Source: Myxococcus xanthus
GTDB taxonomy: Bacteria > Myxococcota > Myxococcia > Myxococcales > Myxococcaceae
Assembly: GCF_900106535.1 (NCBI RefSeq)
Contig: NZ_FNOH01000001.1
Coordinates: forward strand, 186,001-250,000
DNA length: 64,000 bases
Direction of reading: 5' to 3'
Shown piece by piece: positions 53,815 to 63,007 of the stretch. The position numbers were made by a program, and so were the translations under genes. Each line of letters starts with the position of its first letter. The first letter of the stretch is position 1. The notes beneath the pieces were generated by a model that searched no databases, was not told the DNA's origin, and saw nothing but the letters and a program-made list of their open reading frames with translations.

Positions 53815-55154
53815 GCGAGGAGCGCAGGCCACCGCCGCATGACCTGCAGGTGCTCGGGCTCGCGTGGCTCGCGGGCCTGCCGGGCTCGGTGGCCGCGCTC
53901 GTGCTGGTGTGGTTGGGGGACTTCTCTTCCAAGGTGCAGTGGACGCTGACCTCCCTGGTGGTGGGCACCTTCCTGGGCGTGGGCCTGCTGGTGCGCGAAC
54001 GGGTGATGCGGCCGCTGCACGCGGTGGCCAACCTGCTGGCCGCCCTGCGCGAAGGGGACTACTCCGTGCGCGGCCGAGGCGCGCGGGCGGGGGATGCGCT
54101 GGGCGAGGTGCTGCTGGAGGTGAACGCGCTGGGGGACACCCTGCGCGAGCAGCGGCTGGGAGTGCTGGAGGCGGGCGCGCTCCTGGAGCAGGTGATGGAG
54201 GAGATTGACGTCGGCGTGCTGGCTTTCGACGTGGCGGGCACGCTGCGGCTGGTGAATCGCGCGGGCGAGCGGCTGCTGGGCGCGTCACGCTCGCAGTTGG
54301 TGGGTAAGGGCGCCGGAGCCCTGGGCCTGACGGACCTGCTGGAGGGCGACGTGCCTCGCAGGCTGACGCGCTCCTTCGCGGAGGAGGGCGGCCCCTATGA
54401 GCTGCGGCGAGGCTCCTTCCGGCAGGGCGGCCTGCCGCACCAGTTGGTGGTGCTTGCGGACCTGCGGCTGGCATTGCGTGAGCAAGAGCGCGAGGCCTGG
54501 CAACGGCTGGTGCGGGTGTTGAGCCACGAAATCAACAACTCGCTGGCGCCCATCGGCTCCATCGCGGAGGCGCTGCGCGACACGTTGCTCATGGCGCCGC
54601 GTCCGTCCGATTGGGAAGAGGACGCGAAGAGCGGACTGGGCATCGTCGCCCGTCGCTCCCAATCACTGGCGCGCTTCATGTCCGCCTACGCCAGCCTCGC
54701 GCGGTTGCCGCCTCCGACGCCAGGCGCCGTGGAGGTGGACGCGTGGGTGCGCCGGGTGGCCGCGCTGGAGAAGCGCCGGAAGGTGGGTGTGCGCGTGGGC
54801 CCCGGTTTGGTGCTGCGCGGCGACGTGGACCAGTTGGAGCAGCTGCTCATCAACCTGGTGCGCAACGCGGTGGACGCGGTGCTGTCCGCTCCGGAGGCCG
54901 CAGGGGATGTCTGGGTGTCGTGGGCCGTGTTGTCGCCGGGCGCGGTGGAGGTCTGGGTGGAGGACGAGGGCCCCGGCATGACGGACACGGGCAACCTCTT
55001 CGTGCCCTTCTTCACCACCAAGCCGCAGGGCAGCGGCATCGGCCTGGCGCTCAGCCGGCAAATCGCGGAGGCCCACGGGGGCAGCCTGCGCCTGGAGAAT
55101 CGCCCCGAGGGCAAGGGCTGCCGCGCGCGCTTGAAGCTGCCTCAGGGCGCGTGA
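53811..55154 (+). CDS. Sensor histidine kinase, partner of NtrC-type regulator
   Basis: 447 residues from a GTG that overlaps the regulator stop. Two membrane helices near 17-36 and 42-60 are joined by a very short loop (few external residues), so sensing is probably inside the membrane or cytosol. A HAMP-like and PAS-like segment (about 60-215) leads to the phospho-acceptor H239 in LSHEINNSLAP, then N box NLVRNAVDAV, DEGPGM and GSGIGLALSRQIAEAHGG. It likely phosphorylates the coupled regulator. Confidence 0.9.
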   Translation: MSEERRPPPHDLQVLGLAWLAGLPGSVAALVLVWLGDFSSKVQWTLTSLVVGTFLGVGLLVRERVMRPLHAVANLLAALREGDYSVRGRGARAGDALGEVLLEVNALGDTLREQRLGVLEAGALLEQVMEEIDVGVLAFDVAGTLRLVNRAGERLLGASRSQLVGKGAGALGLTDLLEGDVPRRLTRSFAEEGGPYELRRGSFRQGGLPHQLVVLADLRLALREQEREAWQRLVRVLSHEINNSLAPIGSIAEALRDTLLMAPRPSDWEEDAKSGLGIVARRSQSLARFMSAYASLARLPPPTPGAVEVDAWVRRVAALEKRRKVGVRVGPGLVLRGDVDQLEQLLINLVRNAVDAVLSAPEAAGDVWVSWAVLSPGAVEVWVEDEGPGMTDTGNLFVPFFTTKPQGSGIGLALSRQIAEAHGGSLRLENRPEGKGCRARLKLPQGA

Positions 55155-55157
55155 GTC

Positions 55158-55688
55158 TCAGGCCACCTGGGCGCGGCGCGTCGTCGTCGGAGGCGCGTCG
55201 TATTCGGGCGTGAGGTCCACCACGTCGTTGGTGAGCAGGTGATAGACGATGCAGTTGCTCACCCAGAAGAACAGGGCGCTGTAGTGGACGTAGACGAGCG
55301 GTGAGCCGGGCCACACCTGGAGCGGATGGTTGAAGACATTGGCCGCGACGTAGCCGCCCACCCATTCGCCTGCCCAGCACACCCCGGCGCCAATGGCCAG
55401 CCGCGGCCAGACCTTCACGCGGCGTGGGTAGAACCAGAAGAAGTGCAGGCTCCACAGGAGCGCCACGCAGCCGGCCCACAGGATGAGGCTCCCGAAGGAG
55501 AACCAGTGGTACGGCGACTTGGGGAACACCCAACCCCAGTCCCCATTCATCCACCGCCAGGCCACGTTCTGCGCCAGCTCCATGAACCAGAAGAGCGGGG
55601 CGACGTAGAGCACCTGCGTCAGCAGGACGCGAAGGAAGGTGCCGCCGTTCTGCCAGGTCAGCCTCGCGGGCCGGGCGAGCGAAGTCAT
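55158..55688 (-). CDS. Small integral membrane protein (about 4 TM)
   Basis: 176 residues rich in Trp and Phe, with about four hydrophobic helices (about 22-40, 66-86, 97-117 and 130-150). Aromatic clusters such as WSLHFFWFYP lie between them. There is no recognised domain. It ends 3 nt from the convergent kinase gene and is divergent from the glucoamylase gene. Unknown function. Confidence 0.68.
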   Translation of the reverse strand: MTSLARPARLTWQNGGTFLRVLLTQVLYVAPLFWFMELAQNVAWRWMNGDWGWVFPKSPYHWFSFGSLILWAGCVALLWSLHFFWFYPRRVKVWPRLAIGAGVCWAGEWVGGYVAANVFNHPLQVWPGSPLVYVHYSALFFWVSNCIVYHLLTNDVVDLTPEYDAPPTTTRRAQVA

Positions 55689-55889
55689 GAGGTCCCCTGC
55701 GGCGGTGGGTCGTCCGGTGCCGCGTCACCAGTCAGTACGTGATGAGTCCCATTTCTTGGGGAGAGGGTGGCGACAGGTGGTTGCGCGGAGGCGCCAGAGT
55801 CCGGGCTGAACCCCCATTTGAAACAGCCATTTCCGGGAAGGTCAGCAAGACCGTTGGCCTGAGACGGGAAGGGTCCCAGAATCCGCCGG

Positions 55890-58463
55890 ATGATTCCCAC
55901 CCCCCGCCTGTATCGCCGACCTGGCCAGCCGCCCGTGCTGCTCCTCGCGCTGCTGTGCACCGTGGGCGCTGGCGCCCGCGCGGAGGTCCCCATCCAGCGC
56001 TCCTTCCTGCGCCTGCCGTCGTCCAACGGGCATGGCGCGGTGATGTTGGACGTGGAGCAGCGCAAGGTGACGCACTTCCGCGAGCACCTGTTCGCCACCG
56101 AGGAGCCCGTCATCGACGCGGCGGGCAATGACATCTTCGAGAATGGCCAGCCGAAGGTGATTCACGCCCGCGACCTGCTCTTCGACGCGTTCTTCGGGCT
56201 GCGCTCCGGGGGCACGCAGCGCTGGCTCAGCACGCAGGAGGCGGACCGGGACGCCAGCGGCTACGCGGCATGGGCGCCGGAGAAGACGGGTGGTACGGGG
56301 CTGGGCGCGCTGGTGCAGCGGGTGGGAACGCTGGAGGCGACGACGTTCGTCTTCGCGCCGCAGGGCCTGCCGCACGCGTCCTTCGTCATGGCGCTGCGCG
56401 TGCGCAACACCGGCACGTCGGCCGTCACGGGCGTGAGTGCCTTCTCGCTCCACAACTTCCACCTGGGCTTCGGCCGTCCGGGCGTGATGGCGGACGTGGA
56501 TGAGAATGGCGAGACGGTGGAGTTGAGCGGCGACGACTTCGTGGAGAAGGGCTTCGCGGGTGTGTTGGTGGCGCGGCCGCTGGGCGCGGTGGCCCGGAAG
56601 TCGGCGTGGCTGTCCACGACGACGGGCCCGCAGAATGCCTACGCGGTGGTGAATGGGGGCGGCGGGCAGGACCTGCAGGACTTCACGGCGCAGCCCTCGG
56701 CGGGCACGGGCTGGGCGACGGCGTACCAGTTCAACCTGGGAGACATCCCGGCGGGCGCGGAGCGGTGTGTGGGTGTGGCCTTCGCGCGCCACGGTGACCC
56801 CGCGGCCGGGGCCACGGTGCGGCAGTGGCTGACGGAGTACGCGGGCGCGTCCAGCGCCCAGGCGCTGGTGGACGCGGAAGTGGCGCGGTGGGCGGCATTC
56901 CAGACGGACACGGTGAAGGTGCCCGCGGGCATGTCGGCGGACGAGGAGTCCCTGTTGCGGCACTCGGCGGTGGTGCTGCACATGGCGCAGGTGCGTTCGC
57001 GCGACGTGTACCTGCGCGAGTTCCTGTCGCGGGATGGCGAGCCGCGCCGCACGCGCTTCAAGGCGCCTGACGGAACGCCGGCGTCGCTGCCAGGCGTGGT
57101 TCGCCACGCGGGCTACGGCGCGGTGCTGGCGAGCCTGCCGCCCGGGCAGTGGACGTACGCCTGGATTCGGGACGGGGCCTACGCGGTGGCGGCCATGGCC
57201 ACGTTGGGCATGCAGAGCGATGCGCGCGACGCGCTGTCCTATTACCTCAACGCGGACAGTGGCCGCTTCCAGCACTGGCGTGAGCTGGAGCCGTATTCGA
57301 TGCCGCCGTACATCATCACCCTCACGCGCTACCACGGCTTCGGCGTGGAGGAGACGGACTTCAACGAGGCGGGGCCGAACATCGAGTTCGACGGCTTCGG
57401 TCTCTTCCTGTGGGCGCTGCGGCACTACGAGCGGACGACGGGCGACACCACGCTGGTGGACCAGACTTGGCCCACGGTGTCCACGAAGGTGGGGGACGCA
57501 CTGGTGGCGCTCATCAACCCGGTGACGGGGCTCATCCGTCCGGACTCGTCCATCTGGGAAACGCACTGGAAGGGGCGGCAGCGGTCGTGGACGTACACCA
57601 GCCTCACGGCGGCGCGCGGCCTGTGTGACGCGGCAGAGCTGGCGCAGCGGGTGGGCGACACGGAGCGCGCGCAGCGCTACCGGCAGGCGGGCGAGTCCTT
57701 GCGCCGGGCGATGGCGGAGAAGCTGACGGACAGCAAGTTCGCGCTGGCCTCGAACCTGGAGGAACTGAGGAAGGGCAGGGGCTACTGGGACGCGGCGGTG
57801 TTCGACGCGTTCGCCTTCGAGCTGTTCGACCCGGCGGGGAAGATTGCCCAGGCGACCTATCATGGACTGGACCTGCGCCTGTCCTCACCGGCGGGGGCGG
57901 GCTGGCAGCGCAACGATGACCGGTATGACCACCCGGATGGCGCGGATATGAGCCCTTGGGGTGGCGAGTACGACAGCGCGGAGTGGGTCATCGTCAGCCT
58001 GCGCGGCGCGATGGCCAAGCGCATGGGCGGCGATGCGGCGCGTGCTGACCGCGTGCTGAAGTGGGTGACGGACCAGTCGCTGAAGAACTACCTGGCCGTG
58101 GCGGAGACGTATGACGAGCTGAACGGCACGTATAAGTACAACGCGCCCATGGCGGGCTTCGGCGCGGGCGCCTATGCACTGGCGCTGGACCACCGCGCGG
58201 CCGGTGTGAGTGACCCGGCGTGTGGCGCGTACTTCGATGAGAGCACGCTGACGAAGCAGCCGGACGCGGGCACGGGCACGCTGGATGCGGGCACTCAGCA
58301 GCCGGACGCGGGGCCGCAGACGCCCGATGCGGGCACTCCGCCGGATAGCGGCGCGGACGTGGGCGGTGGCGGCTGCAACGCGACGGGGCCGGGCGCGGTG
58401 GCGCTGTGGGTGGTGTTGGCGTTCGCGGGACTGGCCGTGGCGCTGCGTCGTCGCGGAGCCTGA
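55890..58463 (+). CDS. GH15 glucoamylase-like hydrolase with MYXO-CTERM-like tail
   Basis: 857 residues: a signal peptide (to about residue 31), a beta-sandwich domain (35-340), then a GH15 (alpha/alpha)6 domain. The catalytic acids appear as E557 (SIWETHWKG) and E693 (GGEYDSAEW), and the sugar-binding WIRDGAY is at W425. It releases glucose from starch-like polymers or trehalose-type sugars. Repeats of 'PDAGT' (about 790-820) lead to a GGGGC motif, a hydrophobic helix and RRRGA, a MYXO-CTERM-type sorting tail for surface attachment. Confidence 0.88.
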   Translation: MIPTPRLYRRPGQPPVLLLALLCTVGAGARAEVPIQRSFLRLPSSNGHGAVMLDVEQRKVTHFREHLFATEEPVIDAAGNDIFENGQPKVIHARDLLFDAFFGLRSGGTQRWLSTQEADRDASGYAAWAPEKTGGTGLGALVQRVGTLEATTFVFAPQGLPHASFVMALRVRNTGTSAVTGVSAFSLHNFHLGFGRPGVMADVDENGETVELSGDDFVEKGFAGVLVARPLGAVARKSAWLSTTTGPQNAYAVVNGGGGQDLQDFTAQPSAGTGWATAYQFNLGDIPAGAERCVGVAFARHGDPAAGATVRQWLTEYAGASSAQALVDAEVARWAAFQTDTVKVPAGMSADEESLLRHSAVVLHMAQVRSRDVYLREFLSRDGEPRRTRFKAPDGTPASLPGVVRHAGYGAVLASLPPGQWTYAWIRDGAYAVAAMATLGMQSDARDALSYYLNADSGRFQHWRELEPYSMPPYIITLTRYHGFGVEETDFNEAGPNIEFDGFGLFLWALRHYERTTGDTTLVDQTWPTVSTKVGDALVALINPVTGLIRPDSSIWETHWKGRQRSWTYTSLTAARGLCDAAELAQRVGDTERAQRYRQAGESLRRAMAEKLTDSKFALASNLEELRKGRGYWDAAVFDAFAFELFDPAGKIAQATYHGLDLRLSSPAGAGWQRNDDRYDHPDGADMSPWGGEYDSAEWVIVSLRGAMAKRMGGDAARADRVLKWVTDQSLKNYLAVAETYDELNGTYKYNAPMAGFGAGAYALALDHRAAGVSDPACGAYFDESTLTKQPDAGTGTLDAGTQQPDAGPQTPDAGTPPDSGADVGGGGCNATGPGAVALWVVLAFAGLAVALRRRGA

Positions 58464-58536
58464 GCACCGGCGGCGCGCGGCGGGAGGAACGCCGCGCGCT
58501 AGGGCCTTGCGTGGTGCTGCGTCGTTGCGGAGCCTG
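58440..58536. repeat. Short direct repeat of the glucoamylase 3' end
   Basis: A 23-nt unit at 58440-58462, which codes the end LRRRGA and the first two stop bases, recurs at 58514-58536 with two mismatches. The 51 nt between the copies include the terminator hairpin. Confidence 0.45.
58473..58499. terminator. Hairpin between glucoamylase and penicillin-binding protein genes
   Basis: A perfect 10-bp G/C stem (GCGCGCGGCG / CGCCGCGCGC) with a 7-nt loop lies in the 97-nt gap between convergent genes. Confidence 0.5.
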
Positions 58537-58560
58537 TGTGTGAAAGAGCGCTCGCGTGCG

Positions 58561-60468
58561 TTACAGCGCACCAGCGAACTTCGCGGCGATGGGCGCTGCA
58601 ACGCGCCCGCCCACGCCACCGCCTTCCACCAGGACGGCGAATCCCACGCCCTTTCGAAACCCGATGAACCACGCGTGCGTGGGCAGCGGCGCCACGGTGC
58701 CGAACTCGGCGGTGCCTGTCTTGCCGCCGAGCCCGGGCACCTGCCGGCCGGCCTTCCCGGAGCCTTCCATCACGACGGCGCGCATCAGCGCGGACAAAGG
58801 CGCCCGGACGCCGTTCGAGAGCAAGCTGCTCGGTCCGCCGTCCAGCCCCTCCACGAGATAGGGCGCGCGCCACTCGCCGGACTCCGCAGCCGCCGCGACC
58901 GAGGCCATGTGCAAGGGCGTCGCAAGCACCCGTCCCTGACCGATGGCGGCGGCCGCCAGCTCAATCGCATCCGCGGGCGCGGGGAACGATGCACCGGCGG
59001 ATGTCAGCCCGGGGAAGTAGGGCACATCAAAGCCGAAGCGGCGAGCCGCGGCACTCAGCGCATCACCGCCGATTCCCGTCGCGAGCGTCACGAACGCGGT
59101 GTTGCACGAGTGGGCGAACACCTGCCTCAACGTGGTGTCACCCATGGACTCCCCTTCAAAGTTCCGGAAGGGCTTGGTGCGCACCATCGTCATCGGCGGG
59201 CACGCGACAGGGGAGTCCACCCGCATGCCTCGGGCGAGCAGCGCCTCCGTGGTGACGACCTTGAACGTGGACCCGGGCGGGTAGCGGCCGGTGAGGGCAC
59301 GGTGCAGCGGCTGCGAGAGCGGCCGGCTGGCCACAGCGAGGATGGCCCCCGTGGCGCTGTCCACGGCGACGAGGGCCGCGGGGTGGGCCACACCGTCGAG
59401 CGCGGCCTCCGCGGCGGCCTGGACCTCGCGGCGCAGCGTGGTGGACAGGGGCGCTCCCGGCTCACCCTCGAAGTGGAAGAGGACCTGCGTCTTGCCCGAG
59501 GGGCGCATGAGCAGGACGTCACCGGAGGGGCTGCCCGCGAGCTGGACCTCGTATGCCCGCTCCAGACCGGACAGGCCCACGAGGTCTCCAGGCAGATAGG
59601 TGGGGCCTATCTGGGGCAGCAGCTCGGCCGTCACCTCGCCAACGCGGCCCAGGGTGTGCGCCGCGAAGCCGTCCGCCGGGGTGCGGGCGCTCTTGCGGCG
59701 GAAGAAGATGCCGGGCACGGGGGCCAGCGCCGGGCGCACCTGTTGGTAGCGCGCGGGGGGCAGGTCGATGATGGGCACGAAGCGGCTCGTCGCCGTGCCC
59801 GCCGCGCTCAGCGCCGCGTCGAACTGTGCGGTGCTCACGCCGGCGTGTGCCTGGAGCGCCGCCGCCACGTCCGCGCGGCTCCGGACGCGGGTGGGGTCGA
59901 CGCCGATGGTGATGACCTCGCCTTGCAGGGTGAGCGGTGTCCCCTGCGCGTCGAGGATATCCGCCCGCAGCGGGGCCGTGCGGGTGCGGGAGAAGAGGTC
60001 ACCCTCGCGGGCCTCGGGGTGCAGCGCGGCGGGAGTCCACTGAACGCGCCACTGGCCCTGGTGACGGACGAAGCGCAGCGCTCCGTCCAGCTCCCATTCC
60101 CCGAGCCCGCGCAGCAGGTGCACGGCGCGGTAGGTGGCCACCCTGGCGTCGCCATCGCGCTGGAACGGCCCGAGCTCGAACTGGGAGGAGACGATGCGCA
60201 GCCCGTCGCGGAACTGCTGGTGCATCACCTCGAAGTACGCGGGCGGGTTGACGACGGCGCGCCGCATGGAGGCGACATCCCCCGCGGCCCAGGCGCGCAG
60301 ATAGGCCTCGGCCTCGGCGACCGGGCCCATGACGACCGGTTCTGCTGGGACTGGCAAAGGGACAGGGGCCGCCGGCCTGGACGCACAGGCCGCCAGGAAC
60401 GCGGCCATCAGGGCCAGGACTCCAACCTTCCACGCTCGCCAGGACACGGGCGGCACTCTGTTGCGCAC
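58561..60468 (-). CDS. Penicillin-binding lipoprotein, MecA/PBP2a-like transpeptidase
   Basis: 635 residues from GTG 60468, with other GTGs within 21 nt. The lipobox is LAAC (C28). An NTF2-like MecA_N domain (about 45-160) precedes a dimer domain and the transpeptidase. Active-site motifs: SxxK is STFK (S400, K403), SxN is SCN (454-456), KTG is KTGT (583-586). The NTF2 plus transpeptidase layout is that of low-affinity class B enzymes such as MecA. It cross-links peptidoglycan in the periplasm. Reduced beta-lactam affinity is only inferred. Confidence 0.87.
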   Translation of the reverse strand: MRNRVPPVSWRAWKVGVLALMAAFLAACASRPAAPVPLPVPAEPVVMGPVAEAEAYLRAWAAGDVASMRRAVVNPPAYFEVMHQQFRDGLRIVSSQFELGPFQRDGDARVATYRAVHLLRGLGEWELDGALRFVRHQGQWRVQWTPAALHPEAREGDLFSRTRTAPLRADILDAQGTPLTLQGEVITIGVDPTRVRSRADVAAALQAHAGVSTAQFDAALSAAGTATSRFVPIIDLPPARYQQVRPALAPVPGIFFRRKSARTPADGFAAHTLGRVGEVTAELLPQIGPTYLPGDLVGLSGLERAYEVQLAGSPSGDVLLMRPSGKTQVLFHFEGEPGAPLSTTLRREVQAAAEAALDGVAHPAALVAVDSATGAILAVASRPLSQPLHRALTGRYPPGSTFKVVTTEALLARGMRVDSPVACPPMTMVRTKPFRNFEGESMGDTTLRQVFAHSCNTAFVTLATGIGGDALSAAARRFGFDVPYFPGLTSAGASFPAPADAIELAAAAIGQGRVLATPLHMASVAAAAESGEWRAPYLVEGLDGGPSSLLSNGVRAPLSALMRAVVMEGSGKAGRQVPGLGGKTGTAEFGTVAPLPTHAWFIGFRKGVGFAVLVEGGGVGGRVAAPIAAKFAGAL

Positions 60469-60707
60469 AGGCGCGGATGGGTCAAGGAATCCGCCGCCGA
60501 GGGCACCCGGAGTGCGGCCAGGGGATGTCGGTCAACGGACTGCGCGACCGTGGACGGTGTCCTCGCCCCGGTGCGGCCACGGGGCCCCACGTCCGGCTGC
60601 TACGGCGGCCTCGGACGCGGCGCCCCGAGCGAGGAAACTGCCGGGACCGCATGGCGCGACCGTCCTTGGGCGTGCAGGTCCGCCTCGGATGGGATGGAGT
60701 GGGGCGC

Positions 60708-61232
60708 ATGACGGAAGCATCCCTGGAGGACTTGGCGCGACAGGCGCTGGAGCGGTGTCGTGCGGCGGGCGTTCGCCTGGCGTTGGTGGAGGCCTGCACG
60801 GGAGGACTGCTGGGCGCGACGTTGACGGAGGTGCCCGGCGCCTCCGCGGTAGTCGAGCGTGGCTTCATTCCCTACTCGTATGAGTCCAAGGTGGAGCAGC
60901 TCGGCGTCCCGTTGGCGTTGCTGCAAGCACATGGCTCCGTCAGCGCTGAAGCCGTGGAGGCCATGGCCCATGGTGCTTTGGCGCGCTCCACGGCGGACTG
61001 GGTTCTGGTGGAGACAGGCATCGCGGGGCCCGGAGGCGGCACGCCGCAGAAGCCCGTGGGCCTGGCCTACCTCGCGGTGCTCCAGCGGGGTGGACAGGCC
61101 ACGGTGGAACGACACGTCTTCACTGGGGACCGAGGTCAGATCCGGCGCGCCATCGTGGGCCGGAGTCTGGCGCTGCTGGTGGAGCGGCTGGGCGTGGGTG
61201 ACCTGCCGCCCACGGTGTCAGCAGGCGGCTGA
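60708..61232 (+). CDS. pncC: CinA C-terminal domain/PncC nicotinamide-nucleotide amidohydrolase
   Basis: 174 residues as a stand-alone CinA-C domain. The motifs ERGFIPYSYESKV, AHGSVSAEAVEAMA and SGIAGPGGGTP (here TGIAGPGGGTPQKPVG) are intact. The N-terminal family motif ESCTGG reads EACTGG (residues about 28-33), so the conserved serine is alanine. PncC deamidates nicotinamide mononucleotide in NAD recycling. If that serine matters for catalysis, activity may be altered. It is monocistronic. Confidence 0.85.
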   Translation: MTEASLEDLARQALERCRAAGVRLALVEACTGGLLGATLTEVPGASAVVERGFIPYSYESKVEQLGVPLALLQAHGSVSAEAVEAMAHGALARSTADWVLVETGIAGPGGGTPQKPVGLAYLAVLQRGGQATVERHVFTGDRGQIRRAIVGRSLALLVERLGVGDLPPTVSAGG

Positions 61233-61274
61233 TGGATGCCTCCGTGACATGAGCGGATGCGCACTGGGGAGACG

Positions 61275-61514
61275 CTAGGACGGTAGCGCTTCGTTCGGTG
61301 TCTTCCACGCGTCCGGAGGCAATGCCAGCTTGGATACGGGCAGCCGGGCAAATCTGGGGATGTTGGGGTACTCCCGCTGAGTAGCGAGTCCGCCCAGTTC
61401 CGCCAACCGCCATAGCGCTAAACCATTCATGAAGAGCGCGCGATCCGTGCGTCTTGCCTCCTCCGGCTAGGCACCTTTCTCTTTGACAGCCGCGTACTGG
61501 GGAAGCCCATACCG
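61275..61514 (-). pseudogene. Decayed C-terminal fragment of a second Imm49-like gene
   Basis: The minus strand encodes PEEARRTDRALFMNGLAL followed by WRLAELGGL, very close to PEEELRKTEGALFMNGLAM in the intact gene at 63 kb, and continues to a TAG at 61275. Two in-frame stop codons (61467-61469 and 61515-61517) cut the frame upstream; between them YAAVKEKGA also fits the family pattern. It is too short to start on its own. It lies just downstream of the TIGR02270-like gene. Confidence 0.7.
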
Positions 61515-61588
61515 CTAGGCAGTCTCGCGGAGCGGCTCATGGCCCGCTGTTGAACGGGATGCGCCTCCTCCCGCCCATGACGCGCGCC

Positions 61589-62923
61589 TCAGCTTCGGAG
61601 TGCCTCGGCAAAAGGGCGGTTGAAGGTCGATGTTGGCGCCCCCTGGGCCTTCTTCCACGCCTCGACTTGCTGTGCCACGAACATGCGTGTCGGCACTCGG
61701 AGGGCGCCCCGGCTGCGCAACTCCAAATCCAGTGCAAGCGCATGCCGCCGTCGCATGGGCGCGCTGATGAGTGCATCGAGCAGGACTTGGGGCTGATGGG
61801 GCTGACCCGAAAGGTAGCGCTGTCTGGCGTCCAGTTTCGGCCGGGTTTGCTGCCACCATGCCGTCACTGTCATCGCGTTGGGAGTGGGCAGTGAATCCTC
61901 GGGTTTCGGCTTGAGGTCCGCGTCCAAGTCATCGTTTTCCAGCGGCACGGGTTCTTCCGCCTCTTGCTCGTCCTTCGGTATCGCGAAGTCTCCCTCAATG
62001 CGCAATCCGGTGATGGCGCTGAAGGCCTCGCCCGCGAGCGCGGCGATGGGGCCCTGTCCCAGCAGCTCCACGCAGGCATTGGCAGCATCCAATCGGCCGG
62101 AGAACCCCAATGCCCAGAGCACGTCTGCTTGAAGTGATTTGTCGGAGAGCCGCTCGAGGAGGCGTTTCAGATCCCGTTCGTCGCCGTTCAGTCCCAGCAG
62201 GAGCAAGGGCAGTCTCCCACCGGTGCCGCCCGGTGCCGCAACGGCCTGGCAGGCAGTCCACGCAGCGCTGTGCCCGGATAGCAGTCCCGCGACGATGGCG
62301 GCATCGCGCAGGTCGGATGAGGCTGAGTTCATCGCGCGCTGAATGTGGGCGGGCTCCAGTGGCAGTCGGGAGCGGCTGGCGGCGCGAAGCGCAGCGGCGG
62401 CTACTTGTGGCACGGGATGCGTGATCCAGGGCAAGCACTGTTGGTGTGTGGCGACTCCGTGCTGGCCGAGTGTATCGAGCACAAGCGCCTGCAGTTCCGG
62501 GAGCGCGTCATCCTTCTGCAGCAGGGCGGGAAGGCTCGAAAGAAGTGCTGGAAAGGGGGCGAGTCCTAATGCGCGCTGGAGAGCGGCGAGCGCGGGCGGT
62601 TCGGCCGACTCAAGCGCGCTGAGCACCGCTGTGGTACCGGAGGGGGCTGCGCCCTTGAGGAGGGACAGCGCGGCCACGGTGATGTGTTCTGGCTCTGCGG
62701 CGGCCAGCGAGGGCTCCAGCAGCTGAATAGCGACGGGCTGCCCGCCCAAGACGAGTCCGTCGATATGCGCAGCGAGCTGTTCCTCCAGCTCCGCGGCTTC
62801 CTCCAAGATGAAGTCGGGCGCGTCGAGTGCTGCCTCCCACTGGCTCAAGCGGAACGCTGCCTCATCGAGGTGCGTCTCGTAGTTGCTCCAGTGGGGAGGT
62901 CGCCAGGTCAGCATGTTCGTCAC
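61589..62923 (-). CDS. TIGR02270-like HEAT-repeat protein
   Basis: 444 residues from GTG 62923, with a GGAGAG site 8 nt upstream (ATG 62914 also fits). The N-terminal WRPPHWSNYETHLDEAAFRLSQWEAALDAP region and a long run of HEAT-like Ala/Leu helices (about 60-290) match my memory of the TIGR02270 family, which has several paralogs in Myxococcus. There is no signal peptide. An acidic linker (EQEAEEPVPLEN) precedes a helical C-terminal domain ending in AEALRS. The gene lies inside an array of immunity-like genes. Its function is unknown, but a role linked to T6SS or contact-delivered toxins is possible. Confidence 0.72.
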   Translation of the reverse strand: MTNMLTWRPPHWSNYETHLDEAAFRLSQWEAALDAPDFILEEAAELEEQLAAHIDGLVLGGQPVAIQLLEPSLAAAEPEHITVAALSLLKGAAPSGTTAVLSALESAEPPALAALQRALGLAPFPALLSSLPALLQKDDALPELQALVLDTLGQHGVATHQQCLPWITHPVPQVAAAALRAASRSRLPLEPAHIQRAMNSASSDLRDAAIVAGLLSGHSAAWTACQAVAAPGGTGGRLPLLLLGLNGDERDLKRLLERLSDKSLQADVLWALGFSGRLDAANACVELLGQGPIAALAGEAFSAITGLRIEGDFAIPKDEQEAEEPVPLENDDLDADLKPKPEDSLPTPNAMTVTAWWQQTRPKLDARQRYLSGQPHQPQVLLDALISAPMRRRHALALDLELRSRGALRVPTRMFVAQQVEAWKKAQGAPTSTFNRPFAEALRS

Positions 62924-63007
62924 GTCAGTTGCTCTCCACGAGGCTAGTTTGGACGAGGAGGGGCATGAACGACTCTGCGCTCCTGCAAAGGAGCGGCATT
63001 CATTTTC
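62924..63007. other. Gap between Imm49-like and TIGR02270-like genes
   Basis: Only 84 nt separate the two minus-strand genes. I see no hairpin or promoter in it, which supports one transcript for the immunity array. Confidence 0.4.

Noticed and set aside
60477..60707. An N-terminal extension of the PncC frame
   Set aside because: The added residues are Arg/Gly/Pro-rich with no homology pattern, and the ATG at 60708 fits the family start.
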